Shown here in pieces: positions 44,379-53,010 of a stretch of DNA of 64,000 nt. Location: NCBI RefSeq assembly GCF_900090145.1, contig NZ_FMHI01000011.1:124001-188000 (forward strand). The letters are read 5' to 3'. The notes under the pieces are model-generated. The model was not told the DNA's origin. It saw only the letters and a program-made list of their open reading frames with translations, and did not search any database. The position numbers and the translations under genes were made by a program. Each line of letters begins with the position of its first letter. Position 1 is the first letter of the stretch. This DNA is from Streptomyces sp. WMMB 322. Its GTDB lineage: Bacteria; Actinomycetota; Actinomycetes; Streptomycetales; Streptomycetaceae.

Positions 44379-46157
44379 ATGCGCCTGCGCGCACTTCTGG
44401 ACACGGGCTCTCTCGGCCTGCGCCTCCTCAACGGGGAGGATCAGCTGGACCGGACGGTCGGCGGCGTCATGACCACCGACCTGCGCGACCCCGGCCGCTA
44501 CCTGTCGGGGGACGAGCTGGTCCTGACGGGCCTCGCCTGGTACCGGGCGCCGCAGGACGCCGCGCCCTTCGTCCGCATCCTCGTCGCGGCCGGAGTCGCC
44601 GGGCTCGCGGCAGGCGAGGCCGAAATGGGCCACGTCCCGAAGGCCCTGGTGACGGCCTGCGCCGAGCAGGGGCTGCCGCTGTTCGCGGTGACGGAGGACG
44701 TGGCATTCGCGACCGTCACCGAACACGTACTTCGGCAGGTCTCCACGGAACGGGCCGGTGACCTGGCCGCCGTGGTGGAACGCCACCGCCGGATGATGTC
44801 GTCCGGCCCGTCGGGAGGCGGCCCCGACGTCGTACTCGACCTGCTCGGCTCGGACCTGGACCTGCGGGCGTGGGTGCTGTCCGTGACGGGCCGCACGGTG
44901 GCGGGCCCGGGCGGCAGCGGCTCCGAGAACTGCGGGACCGGCGGCGGTCCGCGCCGGCGCCCCCTGCCACCGCAGGTCCGCTCCCGCCTGGCGGCCGCGC
45001 ACCTGACCGCCGCACGAGGGAGGCGGCCCGGCCTCCGCCCGCACCGTGTCAGCGCGGCCGGCACGACGTACTCGCTCTTCCCCGTCCAGGGCACCGGCCC
45101 GCCGCCACGTCCCGCGGGCGAGCCCGCACCGCACGAACCCCCCGGTCTGGCCGACTGGTTCCTCGCCGTTGACGACGACGCGGCCGACTGGCCCGACGAA
45201 CGGCTCGACCTCCTGCACGGCGTGACGCAGCTGATCGCCGTCGAACGTGAACGCCGCGACGCGGCCCGTACGGTCCGCCGCCGTCTGGCCACCGAAGTGC
45301 TGGAGCTCCTGCACGCCGGAGCACCGCCCGCCGAGATCGCCGCACGCCTGCGCGTCGCCGCCCCGGTGCTGCTGCCGGGCCTGGGCGGCGCCCCGCACTG
45401 GCAGGTCGTCGCGGCGCGTCTGGAGGGCCCGCGCCACGGGGACGGCCGGACATGCCGCTCGCTGCTGGAGGAGATCCTTCTCGACCCCCGTGTCACCGGC
45501 GCGGAGACGGCCGACCGCACCGCTGTCGCCCACACCGGCGAGGAGGCCGTCGCCCTGGTGCCGCTGCCCGCGCTCGCGTCCGCCCGCGAGACGGCCGACG
45601 ACGGCGAGACGCCGCAGCCGCGTACACCGCAGAGCCCGGACCGGCCCCACTCCGCCGGGCAGGGCCTCGACGCGGAGACCCTGCTCGCCGCGATCCGCGA
45701 ACCCCTCGAACAGGGACTGGGCGACGGCGAACGGCTCACCTTCGGCGTCAGCGCGACCGTGCACTCAGCCGACGGGCTGCACGGCGCGCTCGAAGAGGCC
45801 CGGCACGCACGGCGCGTCGCCGCCGCGCGCGAGGGACGGGTGTGCGCGGCCGGACACCAGGAACTCGCGTCGCACGTGCTCCTCCTCCCCTTCGTCCCCG
45901 ACGACGTGCGCCGCGCCTTCACGGCACGCCTCCTTGCACCGCTGCGCGACTACGACCGCCGCCACCGCGCCGAACTGCTCCCCACCCTCGCCGCGTTCCT
46001 CGACGCCGACGGCTCCTGGACGCGCTGCGCCGACGGGCTCCACCTGCACGTCAACACCCTCCGCTACCGCATGAGCCGAATAGAACAGCTCACCGGCCGC
46101 GACCTGTCCCGCCTGGAGGACCGGCTCGACTTCTTCCTTGCGCTGCGGCTGAGTTGA
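44379..46157 (+). CDS. pucR: PucR-family regulator of purine catabolism
   Basis: 592 residues. The N-terminal PucR ligand domain (LRALLDTGSLGLRLLNGEDQ, GGVMTTDLRDPGRYLSGDEL, ILVAAGVAGLAAGEAEMG) is followed by a GGDEF-like central region and the C-terminal CdaR helix-turn-helix (LLPTLAAFLDADGSWTRCAD, LHLHVNTLRYRMSRIEQLTG). In Streptomyces this kind of PucR stands next to xanthine dehydrogenase, as here, and probably activates it in response to a purine catabolite. ATG at 44379 has a poor ribosome binding site. Evidence for the regulatory target is positional. Confidence 0.88.
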   Translation: MRLRALLDTGSLGLRLLNGEDQLDRTVGGVMTTDLRDPGRYLSGDELVLTGLAWYRAPQDAAPFVRILVAAGVAGLAAGEAEMGHVPKALVTACAEQGLPLFAVTEDVAFATVTEHVLRQVSTERAGDLAAVVERHRRMMSSGPSGGGPDVVLDLLGSDLDLRAWVLSVTGRTVAGPGGSGSENCGTGGGPRRRPLPPQVRSRLAAAHLTAARGRRPGLRPHRVSAAGTTYSLFPVQGTGPPPRPAGEPAPHEPPGLADWFLAVDDDAADWPDERLDLLHGVTQLIAVERERRDAARTVRRRLATEVLELLHAGAPPAEIAARLRVAAPVLLPGLGGAPHWQVVAARLEGPRHGDGRTCRSLLEEILLDPRVTGAETADRTAVAHTGEEAVALVPLPALASARETADDGETPQPRTPQSPDRPHSAGQGLDAETLLAAIREPLEQGLGDGERLTFGVSATVHSADGLHGALEEARHARRVAAAREGRVCAAGHQELASHVLLLPFVPDDVRRAFTARLLAPLRDYDRRHRAELLPTLAAFLDADGSWTRCADGLHLHVNTLRYRMSRIEQLTGRDLSRLEDRLDFFLALRLS

Positions 46158-46265
46158 GTGTTCGGCGGCGCCCGGCACTGGGACGAGCCGTCCGTAACCT
46201 CCGAACCGTGCGTATCGTTGTACCGCGCGGCTGCGCGATCCGGCGCGGCGGGGAGGAGCGTCACC

Positions 46266-46853
46266 GTGACCGTCATGACCGACAGGATCGAGATGACAGA
46301 GCCCGACGAGCTCACCTTGGACGAACTGTTCGAGCGACTGGAGCGGATGCCCGTCCCCGAGGGCTACAAGGTCGAGATCGTCGAGGGGTCCGTGCACATG
46401 TCGCCACAGCGCTGGACGCACTGGGAAATCATCCGCTGGGTAGTGCGGCAACTGGAAGACCATCTCGGCATGGGAATCGTGACCGGGTCGGATGTCCGCA
46501 TCGACTTCCCGGGCCACCTCAACGGCTTCGCCCCCGACCTCGTGAAGATCACTGACGGAGCCGCTCGGGACGCCCGGGGCCTCTTCTCACCCCACGACGT
46601 CGAGTTCGTGATGGAGGTCATCTCCAAGTCGACCGCTGCGAACGACTACGGGCCCAAGCTGGCGACCTATGCCTCGTCGGGCGTGCCCGCGTATCTGATC
46701 GTCGACCCCTACATCGGCCGGTGCCGCCTCTTCACGCACCCGAAGGACGGCGAATACGGCCGGGACCTCTCCGTCGACTTCGGAGAGGAGATCGACCTGT
46801 CCGACACGTGGGTGGGCCTGACGCTCTCGACGGAGAACTTCCCCCGCGACTGA
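46266..46853 (+). CDS. Uma2-family (DUF820) restriction-endonuclease-fold protein
   Basis: 195 residues. Characteristic pattern: TLDELFERLERMPVPEGYKVEIVEG (Glu), a strand-rich centre with GSDVRIDFPG, APDLVKI (Asp) and FVMEVISKSTAANDYGPKLATYASSGVPAYLIVD (E-V-x-S, then K for the PD-(D/E)xK fold). Uma2 proteins are common and of unresolved function in actinobacteria. GGAGGAG seven bases before GTG at 46266 fixes the start. Monocistronic, following pucR by 108 bp. Confidence 0.9.
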   Translation: MTVMTDRIEMTEPDELTLDELFERLERMPVPEGYKVEIVEGSVHMSPQRWTHWEIIRWVVRQLEDHLGMGIVTGSDVRIDFPGHLNGFAPDLVKITDGAARDARGLFSPHDVEFVMEVISKSTAANDYGPKLATYASSGVPAYLIVDPYIGRCRLFTHPKDGEYGRDLSVDFGEEIDLSDTWVGLTLSTENFPRD

Positions 46854-46969
46854 CGGACGGGCGGTCCGGGTCCGCTGCGGCGAGCCATAGGCGCCCTCGG
46901 GCACGCCGACACGGCTGCAACGGCGCAACGGCGTGGCCCCGGCGCCCCGGCACTCGCTCCCGCCCCTGC

Positions 46970-47407
46970 TTACTGCCGGGGCGTCACCGGGATCTCCCGC
47001 AACGGCTGCCCGCCGTCGATGAACAGGCGCCCGTCCGGCGCCAAAGCGGCGGCGATGCGTTCCAGCGCCCGTCGCCCCGCCGCCGGATGGCGGCCGTCGA
47101 GTGCGCCCACACGTACCGCGAAGACGATGTCGAAGGGGGCCTCGCCGGGCTCCCGCACAAAGTCCTCCGCCGCGACCTGCCGGACGGTCATACGGCCGGA
47201 GGCGATCTCCTGGGCCGAGGCCGCCTCGGCCTGGCCGATCGCCTTGGCGGAACGGTCGATCGCCAGGATGTGCCCGCAGGTCAACCGTGCGGCCACGGCA
47301 CGCGCGGCCGCTCCCGGTCCGCACCCGATCTCCAGCACTCGCATCTGCGGCGTGAGCGGCAGTGCGTCCACGATCTCGGCGAGGCGGGGTGAGAGATCTG
47401 CTCCCAT
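46970..47407 (-). CDS. Small SAM-dependent methyltransferase
   Basis: 145 residues. The SAM-binding motif I, VLEIGCGPGAAARAVAARL, is complete. DRSAKAIGQAEAASA is the acidic motif II region, followed by a FDIVFAVRVGALD strand and the end strand GRLFIDGG. It is shorter than most class I enzymes and lacks an extra substrate domain, so it may act on a small molecule. The genome context (Uma2, PobA) gives no substrate hint. Confidence 0.85.
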   Translation of the reverse strand: MGADLSPRLAEIVDALPLTPQMRVLEIGCGPGAAARAVAARLTCGHILAIDRSAKAIGQAEAASAQEIASGRMTVRQVAAEDFVREPGEAPFDIVFAVRVGALDGRHPAAGRRALERIAAALAPDGRLFIDGGQPLREIPVTPRQ

Positions 47408-47577
47408 ATCTCCACGCTACGCCTCGTTCGTCGGGTGAGCCGGTCCCGGAATCCGGGCTGCGACCGTCATCGGCCGTGCTGCGGTCCGGTCCCGGCGCAT
47501 CTGCGCCGAAGGGCCCCGCGGCTGCCGTTCCGGGGCGACCGCGTCCACCGCGGCGGAGGGCCGTCGGGGACAGCCCC

Positions 47578-48819
47578 TCAGTGGTCGGCGTCGCTGCCGA
47601 TGTAGAGCCCGGCGACGGCGCGGCCCGCCTTCGCGGACCGCGTCATGCGCCGCAGCCTGGCCGCCGCCGTCCCGGCCTTGAACGGGTCGCCGGAGGACGG
47701 GCCGTGCACGATCTCCGAGACCCACCGGTTGAAGTCCTGGTACTGCCACACCCGCCTCAGGCAGGCGTCGGAGTAGCCTTCCAGGCCGCTCTCGTCGCCC
47801 TCCCGGTAGTACGCGCGGAAGGCGTCGGCCAGCAGCAGCGCGTCGTTCAGCGCGAGATTCATGCCCTTCGCCGCCACGGGCGCCACGAGGTGCGCGGCGT
47901 CACCGGCGAGATGCAGCCGGCCGTAAGTCATGGGTTCCACGACGTAGTTGTGCATGTCGAGCACGCGGCGCTCGACCACTTCCCCCTCGTTGAGCGGCGG
48001 AGCGTCCCGTGCGCCGAGCCGGGTGCGCAGTTCGCTCCAGACGCGCTCGTGCGGCCAGTTGTCCGGGGAGTCCCCCGGCGGGCACTCCAGGTAGTAGCGG
48101 GTGACCTGCGGTCCGCGGGCCATGTGCGCCGCGAACCCCTGCGGGTGGAGCCCGAAGACGACCCTTTCCGCGGACGGCGGCGCCTCGGCCAGCAGCGCCA
48201 GCCAGCCCACTCCCAGATCGTGCCGGAAGATCTCGACGCCGCCCTCCGGTATCGCAGCCCGCGAGGAGCCCCGGGCGCCGTCGCAGCCGGCGACGAAGTC
48301 GCAGGCCACGGTGCGCTGTTGCCCGGTCTCCGCATCGGTGTACGAGACGGAGGGACGGTCGGTGCGTATGCCGTGCACCTCGACGTCCCCGGCGCCGAAC
48401 CGTACGTCGCCGCCCGCCTCGTCGGCGAAGGCACGCACCAGGTCGGTCACGAGGAACTGCTGCGGGTAGACGATGTGGCGGTTTCCGGAGAGCTCCCCGT
48501 AGCGGAAGACGTGGCGCGTCCCGTCCATCCTGAACTCGCAGTCGCCCTGCGCCTCCGCCCCGAGCAGACCTGGCCCGGCCAGGCCTCGCCGCTCCAAGGC
48601 CCGTACGGCCCACTCCTCCAGGAAGCCCGCCCGCGGCAGCGCCTCGATCAACTCCCGGCTCTCGGCCTCCAGCAGCACGCAGGGGACGCCCTCGGCGTGG
48701 AGCAGATTCGCGAGAGTGAGCCCCGCGGGCCCGGCGCCGACGATGACGACGGAAGTCCTCTCGCCGCCCGGCGAGGAGGTGGGCGTGGAGGCACCCGCGT
48801 CCTGCTGCTCCGGAACCAC
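47578..48819 (-). CDS. pobA: 4-hydroxybenzoate 3-monooxygenase
   Basis: 413-residue class A flavoprotein hydroxylase, making protocatechuate from 4-hydroxybenzoate with NADPH and O2. FAD motifs are VVIVGAGPAGLTLANLLH, then DGARGSSR (DG motif) and RLHLAGDAAHLVAPVAAKGM (GD motif). PobA-type active-site segments are LPRAGFLEEWAV, GNRHIVYPQQFLVTDLV and DMHNYVVEPMTYG. GTG at 48819 follows GGGAGG. No protocatechuate genes are in the window. Divergence from other phenol hydroxylases is small, so the substrate is a good but not certain inference. Confidence 0.88.
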   Translation of the reverse strand: MVPEQQDAGASTPTSSPGGERTSVVIVGAGPAGLTLANLLHAEGVPCVLLEAESRELIEALPRAGFLEEWAVRALERRGLAGPGLLGAEAQGDCEFRMDGTRHVFRYGELSGNRHIVYPQQFLVTDLVRAFADEAGGDVRFGAGDVEVHGIRTDRPSVSYTDAETGQQRTVACDFVAGCDGARGSSRAAIPEGGVEIFRHDLGVGWLALLAEAPPSAERVVFGLHPQGFAAHMARGPQVTRYYLECPPGDSPDNWPHERVWSELRTRLGARDAPPLNEGEVVERRVLDMHNYVVEPMTYGRLHLAGDAAHLVAPVAAKGMNLALNDALLLADAFRAYYREGDESGLEGYSDACLRRVWQYQDFNRWVSEIVHGPSSGDPFKAGTAAARLRRMTRSAKAGRAVAGLYIGSDADH

Positions 48820-48860
48820 GCGAACCTCCCGAACGAAGCGTCAACCACCGGGCAGGCGCC

Positions 48861-48884
48861 CAAGATTAGAGCAGCGTGATCTTG
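48861..48884. promoter_or_regulatory. CAAGAT-N12-ATCTTG inverted repeat upstream of pobA
   Basis: Six-base perfect arms 12 bases apart, 42 bases upstream of pobA. On the minus strand the arm CAAGAT adjoins TAATCT, a plausible -10 hexamer, so a bound regulator would cover the promoter. No PobR gene is next to it. Inferred. Confidence 0.4.
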
Positions 48885-48962
48885 GTGTACAGCGGCACCG
48901 GGAAGGTGCGGCAGGACCCGCGGAAGCGCCGTCGCCACGCCGCGGCGGGCCGCACCCCACTC

Positions 48963-49124
48963 CTACGTCAGCAGCAGCCGCCAGGCCGCGGCCGCCGCCA
49001 TCACGACGGTGAGCACGGTCAGTACGAGCATCCCCACTGCCACAGCCCTGCCACTGCCACCGTTACTGCCTCGGCTGCCATTCTCCGGACCGCCGTCCCC
49101 GGGCATCCGGTGCTCACCGTCCAC
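48963..49124 (-). CDS. Small one-helix membrane protein
   Basis: 53 codons. A Gly/Asn/Ser-rich N-terminus (PGDGGPENGSRGSNGG) then a single hydrophobic helix, VAVGMLVLTVLTVVMAAAAA, and RLLLT. Codon usage in this frame is strongly GC-third, and GGGGAGG precedes GTG at 49124, although an ATG six codons on is also possible. Tail-anchored topology is likely. I do not recognise a family, and its reality is only moderately certain. Confidence 0.5.
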   Translation of the reverse strand: MDGEHRMPGDGGPENGSRGSNGGSGRAVAVGMLVLTVLTVVMAAAAAWRLLLT

Positions 49125-49262
49125 GGGCCTCCCCTCGGTATCGGCCTGGTGCCCCGTGCACCCGTCCAAGGGTCTCCGCGAGGGGACCGGTACGTACAGG
49201 AGACTCTGGGCCAACCGGGCGAAGCATGTGCGATACCGCCACGGGAGCGCGATCATCGGGCC

Positions 49263-49841
49263 ATGGACATCACCCTTCGCCTCGCACAGCAGCCCGAAGC
49301 CGACGAGCTGCTCAGCCGCAGCCCCCTCGCGGTCATGACCGGCATGCTGCTCGACCAGCAGGTGCCGATGGAGTGGGCGTTCACGGGGCCGTACACCATC
49401 GCCCGGCGCATGGGCGGGGACGACCTGGACGCGCACGCGATCGCCGCGCACGACCCGGAGGAGTTCGCGGCGCTGTTGTCGCAGAAGCCGGCCGTGCACC
49501 GTTACCCCGGCTCGATGGCCGGACGTGTCCAGCAGCTGTGCCAGTACCTCGTCGACCACTACGACGGCGACGCGAGCGCGGTGTGGCGCGACGTGCCCAC
49601 CGGCGCCGAAGTGCTCAAGCGCCTCAACGCCCTGCCCGGCTACGGCAAGCAGAAGTCCCAGATCCTCCTCGCCCTGCTGGGCAAGCAGATGGGCGTGACC
49701 CCCGAGGGCTGGCGCGAGGCCGCAGGCCCGTACGGCGACGCCGACGCACACCGCTCGGCCGCCGACATCACGGGACCGGAGACGCTGGATCAGGTCCGGG
49801 CGTTCAAGCAGGAGGCCAAGCGGGCCCGGAAGAATACGTAA
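49263..49841 (+). CDS. HhH-GPD-type base excision repair protein
   Basis: 192 residues. The N-terminal half starts with MDITLRLAQQPEADELLSRS and a LLDQQVPMEWAFTGPYT helix pair; the helix-hairpin-helix is LNALPGYGKQKSQILLALLG. This corresponds to the actinobacterial 'HhH-GPD-type base excision DNA repair' family. The usual catalytic Asp/Lys pair of the GPD motif is not clear, so glycosylase activity is uncertain. Start at the ATG at 49263; the ribosome binding site is unremarkable. Confidence 0.85.
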   Translation: MDITLRLAQQPEADELLSRSPLAVMTGMLLDQQVPMEWAFTGPYTIARRMGGDDLDAHAIAAHDPEEFAALLSQKPAVHRYPGSMAGRVQQLCQYLVDHYDGDASAVWRDVPTGAEVLKRLNALPGYGKQKSQILLALLGKQMGVTPEGWREAAGPYGDADAHRSAADITGPETLDQVRAFKQEAKRARKNT

Positions 49842-49895
49842 ATGGCGGGCTCCGGTGGCCCCGCGGTTGGCAATCAGGGGCACCGAGTAAAACTT

Positions 49896-49911
49896 TGTGA
49901 ACTGATTCACA
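49896..49911. promoter_or_regulatory. CRP-type site TGTGA-N6-TCACA
   Basis: TGTGAACTGATTCACA is a perfect match to the CRP consensus arms, with arms extended to TGTGAA/TTCACA. It lies 86 bases upstream of the GTG at 49998, in an AT-rich gap. Streptomyces encodes a CRP (binds cAMP), so it could be an activator site. Inferred from sequence alone. Confidence 0.6.
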
Positions 49912-49997
49912 GTAAACCCTTGGCCGGGTCCCGCACTCCGTGCTGAGATGCGCTCACATCCGGCTCGAAGCTCAACGGTGCGCTTGGGAGGGCAACT

Positions 49998-50855
49998 GTG
50001 GCGGAAACCGCCATGTCACGTTCGGTACGGCTGGAGACCGAGGGCGGCGAACCGTCTCCGGTCTTCGGTGCTGGCGCACCGCCGGAAGGGCCGGGCAGGG
50101 TCTCGCCGGTGGACGGGGCGGTGTGGCGGTTGCGCTCACGCGGCTGCTGGGAGGACGCGGCCGCACTCCTGGAGCCGTACGCGGCGACGGACACGGCGGC
50201 CTCGCTGCGACGGGCGGCGCTCCTGGTGGAAGCGTGCATGTTCACCAGCGTCGGCTGGGACGCGGCGGAGTCGGCGCTGCGGGCGGCGGAGGCGCTCGCC
50301 CAGGACGACGAGGAGCGCGGTGCCGCCGCGTGCGAACGGGGCCAACTCGCCTACACGGCAACGGTTCTGGGTGTCCGCGACCGCTCGGACGAGGCGCGCG
50401 CAGCGCTGGGCAGGGCCGCGGCTCTGCTGCCTCCGACCGCACGCGGACGGGCCATGCTGGACTACCGGCGCGGGCTGCTCGCCGAACACCTCAGTGACAC
50501 ACCGCAGTCGGCACTGGCCGCGTACCGGCGTGCGCACGCCGCGGCGGCCGCCCTCGACGACCTGCTGCTGTGCTCCTTCACCTGGCGGCATCTGGCCGGG
50601 CTCGCGCTGCGGGAGGGCGAAGTGGCCGAGGCGCGGCACGGTTTCACCGAATCGCTGCGGCTGCGTGAGGAGTTGGGCTTCCTGGTCGGCATGGCGCCGG
50701 CGCTCACGGCGCTGGCGGAGGTGGAGCCGGAACCGGAGGCGACGCGGCTGCGCGCGGAGGCCGGACGTCTCTTCCGGCTGCTCGGCGGCGTTCCGACATG
50801 GCTGGCCGGACAGCTTCCGTCCGTTCCGCCGGTTCCCCCGGTACCTCCGGCCTGA
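49998..50855 (+). CDS. TPR-like alpha-helical repeat protein
   Basis: 285 residues, almost entirely helical. Repeats of 30 to 40 residues with Ala/Leu spacing (AASLRRAALLVEACMFTSVG, ESALRAAEALAQDDEER, DEARAALGRAAALLP, SALAAYRRAHAAAAALDD, AEARHGFTESLRLREELGF) suggest a tetratricopeptide-like solenoid. The C-terminus is a Pro/Val run (PSVPPVPPVPPA). GTG at 49998 follows GGGAGGG. Probably a protein-interaction scaffold or a small-molecule sensor. Its promoter has a CRP-like palindrome. No partner can be named. Confidence 0.8.
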   Translation: MAETAMSRSVRLETEGGEPSPVFGAGAPPEGPGRVSPVDGAVWRLRSRGCWEDAAALLEPYAATDTAASLRRAALLVEACMFTSVGWDAAESALRAAEALAQDDEERGAAACERGQLAYTATVLGVRDRSDEARAALGRAAALLPPTARGRAMLDYRRGLLAEHLSDTPQSALAAYRRAHAAAAALDDLLLCSFTWRHLAGLALREGEVAEARHGFTESLRLREELGFLVGMAPALTALAEVEPEPEATRLRAEAGRLFRLLGGVPTWLAGQLPSVPPVPPVPPA

Positions 50856-50981
50856 ACGAGGTTGGACCCGCCCGTGGTTGGACCCGCCCGTGGGTTGAAC
50901 ACGCCCTCCCCGCACGGGCACTGACGCGACACGAAGCGGGCGCCGGTGCCTCGCGGGACGGCCCGGCCGAACGCGTCTCCG

Positions 50982-51875
50982 TCAGGCGGTCACGTGTGCG
51001 CGCATGAGATGTTCGACCGCGGCGAGGTCCCGGTCGCACAGCGCGTCCAGCAGAACCATGTGGTCGGAGGCGTCCCGGAGCAGTTCCTCGGCGCGCAGTG
51101 AACGGGCGGCGGGGGCCGGGCGGCGCTGGGCCCGGCGCTGTATGTCGGCGGCCACGGCGACGAGTTGGCGGTTGCCGGTCAGTTCCAGCAGCGCGCAGTG
51201 GAAGGCGCAGTCCGCATCGGCATAGGCGGCCCGGTCGCCGCGCCGGGCGACCGTCAGGGCTTCGTCGGCGTACGGACGGAGGCTCTCCCAGCACTCGGGA
51301 GGCATCCCCCGGGCCGTGTCCAACACCGACGGGATCTCCAACAGGGCCCGTATCTCGGCGAGTTCGGCCACGTCCCGGTCGCTGCACACCGCCACCCGGA
51401 AGCCGCGGTTGGGCACGGTCTCGACGGCTCCCTCGCACGCCAGGCGCTGCATCGCCTCCCGTACGGGCGTCGCCGAGACGCCGAGCCGTTCCGCGAGCCC
51501 CGGCGCCGAGTAGACCTCGCCGGGGGCGAGTTCCCCGGAAAGCAGGGCCTCGCGCAGGGCCTTGAGCACCTGCGCGCGCACGGAGTACCGCTCGGGCTGC
51601 TTCACGGGGCGGGCACGCCGGAAGCGGGACGGGCGCCCGCCGGGCAGCCGGGACTCCGGGACCTGCCCGGCCGCACCGGACCCCTCCGGTTCACCGGGCG
51701 TGACGGCGCCCGTCGCCGGCGGCGCCGGCTCGCTGTGCACATGCTCGCCCCGTGCCCCCTGGTCACCGGCCCCCGCCGGGTGCTGCTGTCCGGCCGGGGC
51801 CGGAAGAGGGGGGCGTTGGGGTTGGAGTGCGGCATCTCCCGCGGGTACGGGCGCATCCGCTGCGGTCTGCTCCAT
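50982..51875 (-). CDS. GntR (FadR/FCD-type) regulator with long N-terminal extension
   Basis: 297 residues. About 85 residues of Pro/Ala/Gln/Gly-rich sequence precede a GntR winged helix (about 90-155: SVRAQVLKALREALLSGELA, SAPGLAERLGVSATPVREAMQ, GAVETVPNRGF) and a C-terminal FCD all-helix effector domain (AELAEIRALLEIPSVLDTAR, DCAFHCALLELTGNRQLV, DHMVLLDALCDRDLAAVEHL). The ATG at 51875 follows GGAGGGCAC. Divergent from the FhuF-like gene across a 114-bp spacer with an iron box. Target unknown. Confidence 0.88.
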   Translation of the reverse strand: MEQTAADAPVPAGDAALQPQRPPLPAPAGQQHPAGAGDQGARGEHVHSEPAPPATGAVTPGEPEGSGAAGQVPESRLPGGRPSRFRRARPVKQPERYSVRAQVLKALREALLSGELAPGEVYSAPGLAERLGVSATPVREAMQRLACEGAVETVPNRGFRVAVCSDRDVAELAEIRALLEIPSVLDTARGMPPECWESLRPYADEALTVARRGDRAAYADADCAFHCALLELTGNRQLVAVAADIQRRAQRRPAPAARSLRAEELLRDASDHMVLLDALCDRDLAAVEHLMRAHVTA

Positions 51876-51943
51876 GTGCCCTCCAGGTCTCGCTGTGAAC
51901 CATAGGCGGACCCGGCGCGAGATCAAACCTTCGCGACATCGGC

Positions 51944-51962
51944 TAAGGTAAGGCTAACCTGC
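51944..51962. promoter_or_regulatory. DtxR/DmdR-type iron box
   Basis: TAAGGTAAGGCTAACCTGC matches the consensus TTAGGTTAGGCTAACCTAA at 15 of 19 positions and retains a dyad around AGG/CCT. It lies 27 bases before the FhuF-like start. DmdR1 of Streptomyces represses such sites when iron is sufficient. Binding is inferred. Confidence 0.85.
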
Positions 51963-51989
51963 TGATGTTCGTCGATCGGTGGTCCGCCC

Positions 51990-52850
51990 ATGGCTGTGCC
52001 CACGCTCGCCCCCGCCCCCACAGAGCCCGCCCGCATCTCGCCGCTCACCGCGGCGTACACCCGGCTGACCGAGGTGTTCCAGGGGCTGCGCGTGCATGAG
52101 GCGGCACCCGGCGAGGCTCTTCCTGCGGGCCCCGACTGGCTCCTCGCCACCCGGCTTGCAGAAGGCGGGCCCGTTCTCGACGACTTCATCGCCCAGGACG
52201 CCGAGCAGGCTCTTCGCGACCACGGTCGCCGGCCTCGCCCCGACGTCGCCGCGACCTTCGGTCTGCACCGGTACGCGTGGCCGCTGTGTCTGCTCGTCAC
52301 CATCCCGTGGTTCCTGCACCGGCGGGTCCCCCGGGTGCCGGTCGAGGCGGTGGCGTGCAGCCGTACGTTCGGCGAACTGGCGGTGCGCGTCGAGGAGTTC
52401 GCGTGCCTCCCGGACGATGCGGCCGCGTCGTCTCCGGGCGCACGCGTCGTCCCGGACGAGGAGGCGCTGCGCGCCGAGGTCCGGGCCGCACTCGCGGAAC
52501 ACCTCACGCCGGTGCTCGACGCCTTCCGCCCCCGCATACGGCGGGGCCCCAGAGCCCTGTGGGGTCTGGCGACGGACGAGATCACCGAGGGCCTCTGGTA
52601 TCTCGGGCACCTTCTCGGCGAGGAGAAGCGGGCCGTGCACGAAGCGGGCCTGCTGCTGCCCGGCGGCGTCCTTCCGTACGCCGTCCCCGCGGGATTCCGT
52701 CAACTGAGCGGAAAGGACGGCGAGTTGCTGTCCACCCGCGACAGGGCCAGCTGCTGTCTCTACTACACGCTGCGCCCCGAGGACACCTGTGTGACGTGCC
52801 CCCGCACGTGCGACGCCGAACGCATCGCGCGGCTGTCCGCGACTCGCTGA
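51990..52850 (+). CDS. FhuF-like ferric-siderophore reductase
   Basis: 286 residues. The C-terminal [2Fe-2S] motif is C255-C256-x10-C267-x2-C270, found in FhuF-type proteins (SCCLYYTLRP, CVTCPRTC), which reduce ferric siderophore to release ferrous iron in the cytoplasm. The rest has the FhuF core with DDFIAQDAEQALRDHG, YAWPLCLLVTIPWFL and ALWGLATDEITEGLWYLG. An iron box 27 bases upstream supports iron control. ATG at 51990. Confidence 0.88.
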   Translation: MAVPTLAPAPTEPARISPLTAAYTRLTEVFQGLRVHEAAPGEALPAGPDWLLATRLAEGGPVLDDFIAQDAEQALRDHGRRPRPDVAATFGLHRYAWPLCLLVTIPWFLHRRVPRVPVEAVACSRTFGELAVRVEEFACLPDDAAASSPGARVVPDEEALRAEVRAALAEHLTPVLDAFRPRIRRGPRALWGLATDEITEGLWYLGHLLGEEKRAVHEAGLLLPGGVLPYAVPAGFRQLSGKDGELLSTRDRASCCLYYTLRPEDTCVTCPRTCDAERIARLSATR

Positions 52851-53010
52851 GGAGTTCGACCGCAAACGCCCAACTCGGCACCCGCTGACCCCCGTTGGCG
52901 TCAAGTTGTGCCGAATTCCCCTTGACCGGCGGCCCCCTGCGCCAGGATGCCTCGCGTCAGAGCGGACCAGGCCGGAGCAACGGCGGCCGACGGGCGGCGA
53001 GGGGCATCGG

